DNA of 64,000 nt from Caulobacter sp. SLTY (GCF_009905535.1 NZ_JAAALA010000012.1:1-64000), one strand, 5' to 3'. Shown: positions 27,069 through 35,596, numbered from the stretch's first letter. Program-made: numbers and translations. The notes: generated by a model from the letters alone, not told the origin.

Positions 27069-28207
27069 TGGCCGACATCGCCCACATCCTTCCCGACGAT
27101 GGCTGCGCGGGGGTCCTGGTCGGCCGGATCTGGGTCGAAGGCGCAACCCCGGGGCCCCGGCCCGTCGCGGTGCGGGACGCCGGCCTCTTCGACCTATCGT
27201 CGCTCGCTCCGACCCTCAGCGACCTCTTCGACCTCCCCGACCCCGCCGCCCGTGTTGCCCGGCACGCCGGCACGTTGTTGATGTCGCTGCAGCAGGCCGC
27301 GGAGGAGGGCCTGTTGCTGGCGCCCTGCGACCTGCAGGCGATCAAGGCGGCCGGGGTGACCTTCGCCGATAGCCTGGTCGAGCGTGTCATCGAGGAGCGG
27401 GCGCGGGGCGACGCGGCGGCGGCCGAAGCCATCCGCCGGGATCTCTCCGACGCCGTGGGCGCCGAACTGCCCGGGGTGCGCCCCGGATCGCCCGAGGCCG
27501 AGACCCTGAAGGCGGCCCTCATCGCGGCCGGGCTGTGGTCGCAGTATCTGGAAGTCGGGATCGGCCCCGACGCCGAGGTCTTCACCAAGGCCCAGCCGAT
27601 GTCGGCCGTGGGCTGGGGGGCGCAGGTGGGGCTGCATCCAAAGTCGGTCTGGAACAATCCGGAGCCGGAGGTGGTGCTGGCCTGTGCGTCTGATGGGCAG
27701 GTTGTCGGCGCCACCTTGGGCAATGATGTGAACCTCCGCGACTTCGAAGGCCGCAGCGCACTGCTGCTGTCGAAGGCCAAGGACAACAACGCCTCCTGCG
27801 CCATCGGCCCCTTCGTCCGCCTGTTCGACGACAGCTTCGGCATGGAGGATGTGCGCAAGGCAGAGCTCAGCCTGACCGTCACCGGCCGTGACGGCTTTGT
27901 CCTGAATGGCTCCAGTTCCATGCGCCGGATCAGCCGTGATCCGCTGGACCTCGTCGCCCAGACCGCCGGCGCCGATCACCAGTATCCCGACGGCTTCATG
28001 CTCTTCCTCGGAACCCTCTTCGCCCCGACGCAGGACCGCGGCGCGCCGGGCGCGGGCTTTACGCACGTGGTGGGCGATACGGTGCACATCCGGTCCGCAA
28101 AGCTGGGATCGCTGATCAACGCGGTAACGACCTCGGATCTCGCCCCGCCCTGGCGGTTCGGGACGCGGGCGTTGATGCGGAGCCTGGCGGCGCGCGGTCT
28201 TCTCTAG
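27068..28207 (+). CDS. FAH-family 2-keto-3-deoxy-aldonate dehydratase (XylX/KdaD-like)
   Basis: 379 residues with a fumarylacetoacetate-hydrolase-type C-terminal fold. An N-terminal domain (VGRIWVEGATPGPRPVAVRDAGLFDLSSLAPT) precedes the FAH core with acidic metal ligands around NNPEPEVVLAC and GNDVNLRDFEG. Length and layout resemble the 2-keto-3-deoxy-xylonate dehydratase XylX of Caulobacter and the archaeal arabinonate-pathway KdaD, which make 2-oxoglutarate semialdehyde. A 2,4-diketo-3-deoxy-acid hydrolase is the main alternative, but the dehydrogenase needed for that route is missing here while a semialdehyde dehydrogenase is present at 21022. The stop overlaps the stop of the convergent gene on CTAG. 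Confidence 0.82.
   Translation: MADIAHILPDDGCAGVLVGRIWVEGATPGPRPVAVRDAGLFDLSSLAPTLSDLFDLPDPAARVARHAGTLLMSLQQAAEEGLLLAPCDLQAIKAAGVTFADSLVERVIEERARGDAAAAEAIRRDLSDAVGAELPGVRPGSPEAETLKAALIAAGLWSQYLEVGIGPDAEVFTKAQPMSAVGWGAQVGLHPKSVWNNPEPEVVLACASDGQVVGATLGNDVNLRDFEGRSALLLSKAKDNNASCAIGPFVRLFDDSFGMEDVRKAELSLTVTGRDGFVLNGSSSMRRISRDPLDLVAQTAGADHQYPDGFMLFLGTLFAPTQDRGAPGAGFTHVVGDTVHIRSAKLGSLINAVTTSDLAPPWRFGTRALMRSLAARGLL
28204..28207. other. Shared CTAG: convergent stop codons overlap
   Basis: The FAH-family gene stop TAG (28205-28207) and the minus-strand TIM-barrel gene stop (28204-28206) share the same CTAG tetranucleotide, as also seen at 16629 and 41707. Confidence 0.95.
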
Positions 28208-29091
28208 TCGGCGGCCGCCGCGAAGGCCGACTGGGCGATCCGCCAGAGGGCCTCGGCGTCTGTCCAGCGATCGGATTCTTCCCGCAGGGCGCCATCCTCT
28301 CCACGGACCAGCCGGGCGTAGTTGATCGTGACGGTCCGGCCGCCGAACGTAATGTCGTGCGGTAACAGCTCGGCGGCGAACGGAAGGACCTCGCCCGGCT
28401 GGGCGCTAAGCAGAAAGCCATGGCAACAGCGACGCCACATTTCCTGAAAATGTCCAATCGCCTCCCGGTCCGGGTCGAAGGACATGCCGACCTGGATGCA
28501 CCCGGAATCTCCGATCCGGCCGTGGATCGAGCGCACCCGCTCGAACACCGGCGTCAGCCGCTCCAGCTTGCCGGCGAAGTCCCCAAAGGTCATCTCCAGG
28601 CCGGTGTACCAGTGGGACAGGTCGGCGGTGAACCGCACATCAGGGAACTGCGCCGCCAGATCGAGCGTGCGACGCATGTCCTGGGTCAGCGTGCCCCGGT
28701 GGGTTTCCAGGTGCAGCGCATGGCCCCGGCGCGCGGCGGCCTCGAGCATGTCGCCAACCAGCCGCTCGCCCTCCAACTGGGACTCGAGTCCGTCGCCCAG
28801 GTGAACGGTGGTGAATTCCAGGCCGAGCTGGCCGCCGCGTTGCGCGACCGTGTCGGACTCGCCGACGGACATGACGCGGGCGAGGCCTGTCGCGGCAAAG
28901 CCCGCGTCGAGAAAGCGCTCAGGCGCGCGGGACTGGACAGCTTCGATGCCTGCGGCGCGCAGGGCGCTGACGATCTCGGAAAACTCCGGCCCCGGTCCGG
29001 CGGACCAGGACGGCAGACCCAGGAAGGTCACATCGTTGATGTCCTTGCGCAGGCGCGGCGGCGCCGGAGCCTCCGCAGGGGCGGCGGTCAC
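28204..29091 (-). CDS. Sugar-phosphate isomerase/epimerase-like TIM-barrel protein
   Basis: 295 residues of the xylose-isomerase-like TIM-barrel superfamily (AP endonuclease 2 fold). Metal-ligand-type residues are seen in LHLETHRGTLTQD, FTADLSHWYTG and the SIHGRIGDSG loop. No signal peptide. Members include IolE/IolI inositol enzymes, hydroxypyruvate isomerases and 3-keto-sugar epimerases or lyases; the sequence alone does not decide. Its start overlaps the stop of the PhyH gene by 4 bp (ATGA), so both are transcribed from the operator-containing promoter at 29896-29930. With the Gfo/Idh oxidoreductase of the same regulon it could act on an oxidised sugar or cyclitol. Confidence 0.8.
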   Translation of the reverse strand: MTAAPAEAPAPPRLRKDINDVTFLGLPSWSAGPGPEFSEIVSALRAAGIEAVQSRAPERFLDAGFAATGLARVMSVGESDTVAQRGGQLGLEFTTVHLGDGLESQLEGERLVGDMLEAAARRGHALHLETHRGTLTQDMRRTLDLAAQFPDVRFTADLSHWYTGLEMTFGDFAGKLERLTPVFERVRSIHGRIGDSGCIQVGMSFDPDREAIGHFQEMWRRCCHGFLLSAQPGEVLPFAAELLPHDITFGGRTVTINYARLVRGEDGALREESDRWTDAEALWRIAQSAFAAAAD

Positions 29092-29861
29092 TGGGCCTCC
29101 GGCTCCGGCATGCGGCCCTTCAGGTCCAGGCCCTGGTTGACGTGCACTCTCCAGGGATAGTGGTCGCCTTCGCCTTCGACACCCACCGCGGACAGGTGGT
29201 TGGTCACGGCCTTGCGCCAGCCGCGCGAGGTGTTGGCCGTGGTCATGTGCGGGGTCTTGGAGTGGTGGAAGGTCACCGAGCCGCGCTTGATCGGGCAGAT
29301 CACCATCCGGCTCTCATCCACACTGCAGGTGAGGAGATCGCTGGCCATGCCCTCGACCCGGCGATGGGTCAGGATGCCGTCTAGATGGCCGCGGTCGATG
29401 AAGTGCATGCAGCCGTTGTTGGCGTCCACGTCCTGCAGCGGGATCCAGCAGGTGACGCCCTTGTCGTCGAGATTGCGGCCCCAGTAACCTTCGTCCTGGT
29501 GCCACTCGGTGGGCACGCTCTTGCCCGGCGGCTTGGCCAGGAACTGGTCGTACCAGAAGGCCATCGGCGTCTGCATCAGGGCGGAGCCGAACGCGACCAG
29601 CCATTTGCGATAGGCCTGGTCGGCGATGTCCTTCCAGACCAGCGACGGCCAGGACTGAACGATGCGGAAGGAGCGGTTTTCCCGATCCTCGTTCTCATCC
29701 CACGCCCAGTCGAAGGCCAGCCGCTCCTTGTCGGTCAGGAGGCTTTCAAGCTTGCTCTCAATGAGGTCCAGGTCGGCCTGGGGAATGGCGTTTTCGACCA
29801 CCAGCCAGCCCTGTTTGGCGAACGTATCGATCTGGTCCTGGGTGGGTTGGGGGAAGGACAT
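29088..29861 (-). CDS. Phytanoyl-CoA dioxygenase (PhyH) family Fe(II)/2-oxoglutarate oxygenase
   Basis: 257 residues. The 2-His-1-Asp facial triad is visible: H121 and D123 in WHQDEGYW, distal H205 in TPHMTTANTS, with arginines at 213/216 to hold 2-oxoglutarate. Family members hydroxylate very diverse small molecules. Here it is the first gene of a two-gene operon whose promoter contains the 35-bp element also found before the PIG-L gene, so it belongs to the TetR-controlled conjugate-utilisation regulon and may hydroxylate the aglycone or the released sugar. The substrate is unknown. Confidence 0.87.
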   Translation of the reverse strand: MSFPQPTQDQIDTFAKQGWLVVENAIPQADLDLIESKLESLLTDKERLAFDWAWDENEDRENRSFRIVQSWPSLVWKDIADQAYRKWLVAFGSALMQTPMAFWYDQFLAKPPGKSVPTEWHQDEGYWGRNLDDKGVTCWIPLQDVDANNGCMHFIDRGHLDGILTHRRVEGMASDLLTCSVDESRMVICPIKRGSVTFHHSKTPHMTTANTSRGWRKAVTNHLSAVGVEGEGDHYPWRVHVNQGLDLKGRMPEPEAQ

Positions 29862-29895
29862 GTGGACCTCTGCGCTGGCGCATTTGCGGGAACGG

Positions 29896-29930
29896 AAGAA
29901 AGTTAGTGGTCACTAAGTAATTGGTCAAGG
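29896..29930 (-). promoter_or_regulatory. Promoter/operator of the phyH operon (35-bp repeat, copy 1)
   Basis: Read on the minus strand: -35 TTGACC (29928-29923), a 17-bp spacer, -10 TAACTT (29905-29900), about 39 bp before the PhyH start. The palindrome TTAGTGGTCACTAA (29903-29916; one change from the perfect TTAGTGATCACTAA) fills the spacer and reaches into the -10, so a bound repressor would block polymerase. The whole 35 bp is repeated exactly at 32309-32343. The -35 overlaps the stop codon of the transporter gene upstream. Confidence 0.75.
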
Positions 29931-31436
29931 CGCGGGCCGGCTCGCGCCGCGGCGCAGCGCCTCGAGGTTCGCTTCATGCGTCGCCTTGTCGATGCTGAAG
30001 CGGGAGACGATGAACATCGCGATGATGTTCCCGCCGACAATCAGAGGCACCGCAGTGAAGATCAGCTGACTCATGATGGACATGTCGACGGTGCCGGGGA
30101 TGGCTTTCGCCGGAAACGCCACCCAGGTCAGGAGCAGGCCGGCGACCACGGCGCCGATGGCCGCCCCCCATTTGTCGAGCAGGCCGAACGCCCCGTACAG
30201 CACGCCCTCCGACCGCAGGCCGGACTTGACCGCGATGTCGTCCGCCGCATCCGCGAGCAGGGAGTTGAACATGATCAGGAAGCCGATCGAGAAGGCCACA
30301 GCCAGGAAGCCCGACACGATCAGGAGCGCCAGGAGGGCCCCCGAGCCTGAGGGGGGCGTGAGGCCCAGCGCTCGCCCGACGAATGGAAAGCTGAAGCTGA
30401 TCGCCCATCCGACGTAGCAGGCCATCAGGAAGGTCTTCTTGCCGATGCGGGCGGAGATGCGGGGGGCGCCCCAGAGCATTAGGATGGCCGCGAAAGGCGA
30501 TGCGAACAGCACGTAGGCCAGGTCCTGCGGCTTCAGCAGCCAGAAGTGCAGGAAGAAATAGGCCTGAAGCCCGAACTGGACGCCGCCGCCGAAGCCGTTG
30601 AGCAGGGTCGTGCCCATAAGGAACTGCAGGGGGCGGTGGGAGATGATGAAGAGCATCTCCTTGAAGGTCTGGCCAAGGGTGGTCCGGCGCACGGCCGGAA
30701 CATGCAGGTGGCGGATCCGGCCATGGGTGGACAGGGACGCGGTGATGATCACCACGAAGATCACCACGGCGGCGAACAGGCCGAAGTCGGCGTACCGCTC
30801 ACGGTTCAGGGCGCCCAGGGGGTTGGCGGCGTCCTCTCGCAGGAAGACCTGGTAGAGGATGGCGTTCATCGCCGCGGCGCCGCCGTAGATGAAGAAGTAG
30901 CGCCAGGCGATCAGCGCGGTGCGATCGTGATAGTCGGGGGCCAGCTCCGGGGCGAGCGCGAGGGAGGGGATTTCGTAGAACGAGACGGCGATGCGCACGA
31001 ACAGCAGCATCCCGATCATGAAGACGAGAAGGCCCGTGGTCCCAAGGGTCTGCGGCGCATGCCACATCACGACGATGCCGATCGCCGAGGGCAGGGCCGA
31101 AGCGTACATCAGCAGGTGCCGGCGACCCCAGCGGCTGCGCAGATTGTCGGAAAACCGGCCGATCATCGGATCGATGACGCTGTCGACCATGATGGTCAGC
31201 GCCAGGGCGATACCGACCCAGGCGGCATTTAGCCCGATCACCTGGTTGAAATAGAGCTGCAGCACCGAGCCCGAAAGCACGGTCGCCGAAACGCCGTAGG
31301 CGAGGGAGCCGAAGCCGTAGCCCAGGCGGACGCCGAACCCGAGGGGCGGCGGCGTGCCGGGCTGTTCCGCCGCGGGTTCGCGGAGCGCGGCGGTGGCGTC
31401 CACTTCGGAGGCTGGGACTTCGATACCGGCCGTCAC
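29925..31436 (-). CDS. GPH/MelB-type sugar:cation symporter (MFS)
   Basis: 503 residues with about 12 membrane segments and the GPH-family N-terminal pattern: FGFGVRLGYGFGSLAYG-like entry, the aspartate-rich TM2/loop MVDSVIDPMIGRFSDNLRSRWGRRHLLMY, and YEIPSLALAPELAPDYHDRTALIAWR. These transporters bring intact glycosides or sugars across the inner membrane with Na+ or H+. The start overlaps the PIG-L gene stop by 4 bp (ATGA), so both share the promoter at 32309. It is the only inner-membrane transporter in this regulon and is thus the probable importer of the substrate released by the TonB receptor at 38506. Confidence 0.9.
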   Translation of the reverse strand: MTAGIEVPASEVDATAALREPAAEQPGTPPPLGFGVRLGYGFGSLAYGVSATVLSGSVLQLYFNQVIGLNAAWVGIALALTIMVDSVIDPMIGRFSDNLRSRWGRRHLLMYASALPSAIGIVVMWHAPQTLGTTGLLVFMIGMLLFVRIAVSFYEIPSLALAPELAPDYHDRTALIAWRYFFIYGGAAAMNAILYQVFLREDAANPLGALNRERYADFGLFAAVVIFVVIITASLSTHGRIRHLHVPAVRRTTLGQTFKEMLFIISHRPLQFLMGTTLLNGFGGGVQFGLQAYFFLHFWLLKPQDLAYVLFASPFAAILMLWGAPRISARIGKKTFLMACYVGWAISFSFPFVGRALGLTPPSGSGALLALLIVSGFLAVAFSIGFLIMFNSLLADAADDIAVKSGLRSEGVLYGAFGLLDKWGAAIGAVVAGLLLTWVAFPAKAIPGTVDMSIMSQLIFTAVPLIVGGNIIAMFIVSRFSIDKATHEANLEALRRGASRPAP

Positions 31437-32206
31437 TTGGCGCTCCCTTCGGCTTTGGGCTGAAGCAGCGCCGAGCCCAGCAGGGTCTGCAGAAGCGGCG
31501 TCACCGGATAGGGCGTGTGGCGGTATTGTCGGAAGCCCTCGGCATGTTCGACCCCAAAAAAGGCCCCTTGCTGCCGGGTCCAGGCCTCCATCGAGGCCTC
31601 GAAATCATCGACGCTGTGCTGCTTGGCGACCCAGGCCTTCTGGCTGTGATGGCAGGCGAGCATCGCCCGCTTGACGTCCAGCAGGCCGGACACCTCGGTC
31701 CCGAACTCCGGCTCCACCCGAACGCCCACGCGGTCGTGGCCGCCCGCGGGGTCGCAGAAGTAGAGATGCGGAATGGCCTCAAGCGCCGGCGCGTCGCCCG
31801 TGCGGTAGTTGGGAACGGGGGCCGCGAAACAGGCGTCGCGCGCCAAAAGGCTGATCGTCTCGTGATCGGGATGGTAGTCCACCGGAGACGACGTCATGAC
31901 GATATCCGCCCGCACCTCGCGCAGCAGCTCGGTGACGCGCCGCCGGGTCGCATCGTCATTAAAGACGCCCAGGTCTGGAAGCCCCACGCATCGGTAGTCG
32001 GCGTTGATGATTGCGGCCGCGGCCGCGGCCTCGCTCTGGCGGATACGGGCGGTGACATCCGGCTCATGCTCGGCCGAACCGCAGTCGCCGGCGGTGGCCG
32101 TGGCGATCGTGATGTGGTGACCACGTCGGGACAGCAGCGCCAAGCTCCCGGAGGCCAGCATCTCGATATCGTCGGGGTGGGCGTGCAGCGCCAGAATTCG
32201 CACCAT
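31433..32206 (-). CDS. PIG-L/LmbE-family zinc deacetylase
   Basis: 257 residues. The zinc motif AHPDD (H10, D12/D13) lies near the N-terminus, with a second conserved histidine in DYHPDHETI (about 110-118). The family removes acetyl groups from N-acetylglucosamine conjugates (PIG-L, MshB, BshB, chitooligosaccharide deacetylases). No signal peptide, so cytoplasmic. First gene of a two-gene operon with the symporter, read from the 35-bp promoter/operator, and divergent from the GH116 glycosidase. This placement supports an amino-sugar-containing substrate for the whole locus. Confidence 0.9.
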   Translation of the reverse strand: MVRILALHAHPDDIEMLASGSLALLSRRGHHITIATATAGDCGSAEHEPDVTARIRQSEAAAAAAIINADYRCVGLPDLGVFNDDATRRRVTELLREVRADIVMTSSPVDYHPDHETISLLARDACFAAPVPNYRTGDAPALEAIPHLYFCDPAGGHDRVGVRVEPEFGTEVSGLLDVKRAMLACHHSQKAWVAKQHSVDDFEASMEAWTRQQGAFFGVEHAEGFRQYRHTPYPVTPLLQTLLGSALLQPKAEGSAK

Positions 32207-32308
32207 GCTGTCAGGAAACCTTGATCAGGTTGGCGTGGTCGGTGGTCAGGCGACTTGGGAAAGGGGGCGGGGGCATGGTGCAGGCTCTGCGCTTGACCGA
32301 CGGGGTTC

Positions 32309-32343
32309 AAGAAAGTTAGTGGTCACTAAGTAATTGGTCAAGG
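32309..32343 (-). promoter_or_regulatory. Promoter/operator of the PIG-L - symporter operon (35-bp repeat, copy 2)
   Basis: Exact copy of 29896-29930 in the same orientation: minus-strand -35 TTGACC (32341-32336), 17-bp spacer, -10 TAACTT (32318-32313), palindrome TTAGTGGTCACTAA at 32316-32329. It lies about 105 bp before the PIG-L start and only about 10 bp before the GH116 start on the plus strand, so one bound repressor could control both divergent operons. The plus-strand promoter for GH116 is not clear. Confidence 0.75.
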
Positions 32344-32352
32344 AGGTGTAAT

Positions 32353-34785
32353 GTGAGCTCGGGAGGTGGCCCTTTGAGCTATTCCGGCGCGACAGCCGAG
32401 CGCGTTGCATTCCCCATGGGTGGGCTGGGCGCCGGCATGGTGTGCCTGTCCGGCGCCGGGGCGCTCACGACCGTTTCGGTGCGCAATGCCCCCGCCTTGC
32501 TGAACGAGCCCTTCGTGTTCGGCGCGGTCCGCTGGTCGTCGCCCTCGGGCCATGGCGCGCGCGTTCTCGAAGGGCCGGTTCCGGGCTGGAAGGTCACCTT
32601 CCCCTGGCCGGACTCGACCGGAACCGGTCGCGGACAGCAAGGCAAGACCTTCGGCCTGCCGCGCTTTCCGGGCAGCCGGTTCGAACCGCGATTTCCGTTC
32701 TCCACCCTGACGCTCGAGCCGTGCGAAGGGCCGCTGCTCTGCCGCCTGACGGGCTGGAGCCCGTTTGTCCCGGGGGACGCCGACGCCTCCAGCCTTCCGG
32801 TCGCGGGCCTGGAGTATGAGCTTGAGAACCGATCCGCTGAACGGGTCGAGGTGATCTTCTCGTACCACGCCCGGAACTTCATGCGCATCGCCGGGGCGGA
32901 TGGGCCGGCCGGCGTCGATGCCACCAGCGGCCAGGTCCGCCTGTGGCAGTCGGGAAGCAGCGAAAAGCCCGAGCAGGACGGCGCGTTCACCATCGCCTGC
33001 GACGCCGCCGAGACGATCGCGAGCGCGCGCTGGTTTCGCGGCGGCTGGTGGGATCCGGTCACCGATCTGTGGCGCGGCGTCGCCGAGGGGAGGATCCCGC
33101 CGGCGGGAGCGCACGAAGACGGCGACCCCAGCGATGGCGGCAGCCTCTACGTCCCCTTCACCCTGGCAGCCGGTGAGACCCGGCGCGTGCGGCTTCGCCT
33201 GTCCTGGTTCGTCCCGAAGACCTCGTTGCGCCGGGGCGCCGGCCCGTTCGATCCGAAGGGGCGCACCGACGGGACCGAGACGCACGTGCCTTGGTACGCC
33301 GCTCAATTCGCCGATGCCGACGCGCTGGCCGGGTTCTGGGCCGAGAACTACGACGACCTGCGCGAGCGGTCGGAGACTTTTGCCGCCTGCCTCGCTGAAC
33401 AGGCCCTGCCGCCCGAAATCAAGGATGCCGTCTCGGCAAACCTGACCATCCTAAAATCACCCACGGTGGAGCGCCAGGCCGACGGCCGGCTGTTTATGTG
33501 GGAAGGTTGCGCGGACCATGAGGGCAGCTTCGAGGGCTCCTGCACTCACGTTTTCAACTACGCCCAATCGATCCCTCATCTTTTCCCGGCCCTTGAGCGG
33601 ACCCTCCGGGAGACCGAGTTTTTCGAGAACCAGGACGAGACCGGCCACCAGAATTTCCGGGCCCAGATTCCGATTCGGCCCAACCCCAGGCGGGCGCGCC
33701 CCGCCGCCGACGGCCAGCTTGGCGGCATCGTCAAGGTCTACCGCGACTGGCGGATTTGCGCCGATGACGCCTGGCTCCGCCGGCTCTGGCCGCGGATCGT
33801 CGCGAGCCTCGACTACGCCATCCGAACCTGGGACCCGGAGGAGGCCGGCTGGCTGACCGAGCCCCACCACAACACCTACGACATCGAGTTCTGGGGCCCT
33901 GACGGGATGGCCGGGACCCTCTACCTGGCGGCGCTTCGGGCGGCCGTGGAGATGGCCGAGGCGCTGGGGGAACCGGGCGCCCGCTATGGCGCGCTGGCGG
34001 ACAAGGCGGTGGCGCGCCTGGAGGGCGAGCTCTTCAACGGAGAGTACTTCGTCCAGAAGGTGCTCTGGGACGACCGCGCCCTGGCGGGCGACATGTCGGA
34101 AGAGTCCCTAGAGAGCGTCCGGCGCGAGGGGCCGAAGTACCAGTACGCTGGCGGCTGCCTGTCGGACGGCATCGTCGGCGAATGGCTGGCTCAGGTCTCC
34201 GGTCTGGAAACCGGCCTTGATGCCGGGAAGGTCGCCTCGCACCTGCGCGCGGTCCACCGCTACAATTTCCGCGCCTCGCTGCGGGACCACGCCAACCCCC
34301 AACGGCCGGCCTATGCCCTGGGGGAGGAGGGGGCGCTGCTGCTTTGCAGCTGGCCCCACGGAGCCGCGCCCCACTTTCCGTTCGTCTACAGCGACGAAGC
34401 CTGGACCGGGATCGAGTATCAGGTCGCCGCCCATCTCATCCGGCACAAGGAGGTCGAGGCTGGTTTAGAGATCGTGCGCGCCGCCCGAGCGCGTTACGAC
34501 GGTCGCGTCCGCAATCCCTTCAGCGAGTTCGAGTGGGGCCACTGGTACGGCCGGGCGATGTCCTCCTGGTCCCTGCTGCAGGCCATGACCGGCCAGGACT
34601 ATGACGCCCGCACCCGCTGCCTGACCCTGGCGCCCGCTGTTTCCGGTGATGTCTCGGCCGTGCTGGCCACCGAGCGCGGCTATGGCCTTGTCGGCGTGCG
34701 CGGCGGCAAGCCCTTCATCGACGTCCGCGGGGGAGACATCGTCGTGGATCGGCTCGACTTCCGACCGTACGGGAGCACGCGGTGA
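32353..34785 (+). CDS. GH116-family glycoside hydrolase (beta-glucosidase / N-acetyl-beta-glucosaminidase type)
   Basis: 810 residues. N-terminal GH116 beta-sandwich (about 10-300; FPMGGLGAGMVCLSGAGALTTVSVRNAP) and a C-terminal alpha/alpha barrel (about 370-800) with the hallmark HHNTYDIEFWGP at 505-516. Family members split beta-glucosides, beta-xylosides or GlcNAc from lipid or small aglycones (human GBA2, archaeal SSO-type enzymes). No signal peptide is present, so it works in the cytoplasm on an imported, intact conjugate. Start: GTG with a perfect AGGAGGT six bases upstream; the ATG two bases earlier is followed at once by a stop. The stop overlaps the GTG of the NagB-like gene (GTGA). 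Confidence 0.9.
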   Translation: MSSGGGPLSYSGATAERVAFPMGGLGAGMVCLSGAGALTTVSVRNAPALLNEPFVFGAVRWSSPSGHGARVLEGPVPGWKVTFPWPDSTGTGRGQQGKTFGLPRFPGSRFEPRFPFSTLTLEPCEGPLLCRLTGWSPFVPGDADASSLPVAGLEYELENRSAERVEVIFSYHARNFMRIAGADGPAGVDATSGQVRLWQSGSSEKPEQDGAFTIACDAAETIASARWFRGGWWDPVTDLWRGVAEGRIPPAGAHEDGDPSDGGSLYVPFTLAAGETRRVRLRLSWFVPKTSLRRGAGPFDPKGRTDGTETHVPWYAAQFADADALAGFWAENYDDLRERSETFAACLAEQALPPEIKDAVSANLTILKSPTVERQADGRLFMWEGCADHEGSFEGSCTHVFNYAQSIPHLFPALERTLRETEFFENQDETGHQNFRAQIPIRPNPRRARPAADGQLGGIVKVYRDWRICADDAWLRRLWPRIVASLDYAIRTWDPEEAGWLTEPHHNTYDIEFWGPDGMAGTLYLAALRAAVEMAEALGEPGARYGALADKAVARLEGELFNGEYFVQKVLWDDRALAGDMSEESLESVRREGPKYQYAGGCLSDGIVGEWLAQVSGLETGLDAGKVASHLRAVHRYNFRASLRDHANPQRPAYALGEEGALLLCSWPHGAAPHFPFVYSDEAWTGIEYQVAAHLIRHKEVEAGLEIVRAARARYDGRVRNPFSEFEWGHWYGRAMSSWSLLQAMTGQDYDARTRCLTLAPAVSGDVSAVLATERGYGLVGVRGGKPFIDVRGGDIVVDRLDFRPYGSTR

Positions 34786-35543
34786 TCCCGGTCGAAACCC
34801 TGCCGACGCCGGAAGCCATCGGTCAGCGGCTGGCCGAGGGGATCTTGGACGGCGTCCGCGAAGCGGAGGCGGCGGGGCGGAACTTCGTGCTCGGCTGCCC
34901 GGCGGGTCGAACACCGCTGCCGGTCTACCAGGCGCTGGTCGAGGCGGCGGGGGCGATCGATCTCGCATGCCTGCACCTGATCATGATGGACGAGTTCGTG
35001 GAGCGTGACGGCGAGGTGTGGCGACGCGTCCCCACGAGCGCGCACCACAGCTGCGCGGGCTTCGCCGTCCGCCACCTCCTTGATCGTCTCCCAGGACTTC
35101 CGGCTTCGAACCTGCATGTACCGGACCCGCAGAATCCGGCCGCCTACGAGGCGCTGATCAGCGATCTTGGCGGCATCGACCTCTTCCTCCTCGCCTCCGG
35201 CGCTACCGACGGCCATGTGGCGTTCAACCCGCCGGGTACGCCGCTGGAAAGCGCCACGCGGATCGTCGCCCTGGCCAGGGAGACGCGGGAGGACAACCTC
35301 TCGACCTTCCCGAAGTTCGGATCGCTGGAGGCGGTCCCCAGCCATGGGGTCAGCATCGGGTTGGGGACAATCGTCAACCATTCCCGCTCCGCCGTCATGA
35401 TGCTTCACGGGAGCCACAAGGGATCCGCTTTGGCGCGCCTCACGAAAAGCAACGGGTTCTGTCCGTCGTGGCCGGCGAGCGTGATTTCCGCGTGCCGCAA
35501 TCCCCGGATCCTTGTGGATGCGGCTGCGGCCCAGGCGGCTTAG
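34782..35543 (+). CDS. Divergent glucosamine-6-phosphate deaminase (NagB) homologue
   Basis: 253 residues of the NagB/6-phosphogluconolactonase fold, translationally coupled to GH116 through GTGA. Equivalent active-site residues are D70 (MMDEF, E. coli D72), D143 and H145 (TDGHVAFN, E. coli D141/H143). Two positions deviate: the triad glutamate E148 of E. coli is P150 here, and the phosphate-loop sequence PTGGTP is PAGRTP. It may deaminate or isomerise an unusual (non-phosphorylated or differently substituted) amino sugar, or be a weak deaminase. Assignment to the family is firm; activity is not. Confidence 0.82.
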   Translation: MIPVETLPTPEAIGQRLAEGILDGVREAEAAGRNFVLGCPAGRTPLPVYQALVEAAGAIDLACLHLIMMDEFVERDGEVWRRVPTSAHHSCAGFAVRHLLDRLPGLPASNLHVPDPQNPAAYEALISDLGGIDLFLLASGATDGHVAFNPPGTPLESATRIVALARETREDNLSTFPKFGSLEAVPSHGVSIGLGTIVNHSRSAVMMLHGSHKGSALARLTKSNGFCPSWPASVISACRNPRILVDAAAAQAA

Positions 35544-35596
35544 CCCGCCTTTTCAAGCGAGAGCCGAAAGAGACGGGATGTCGCCCCAAAAGCGCA

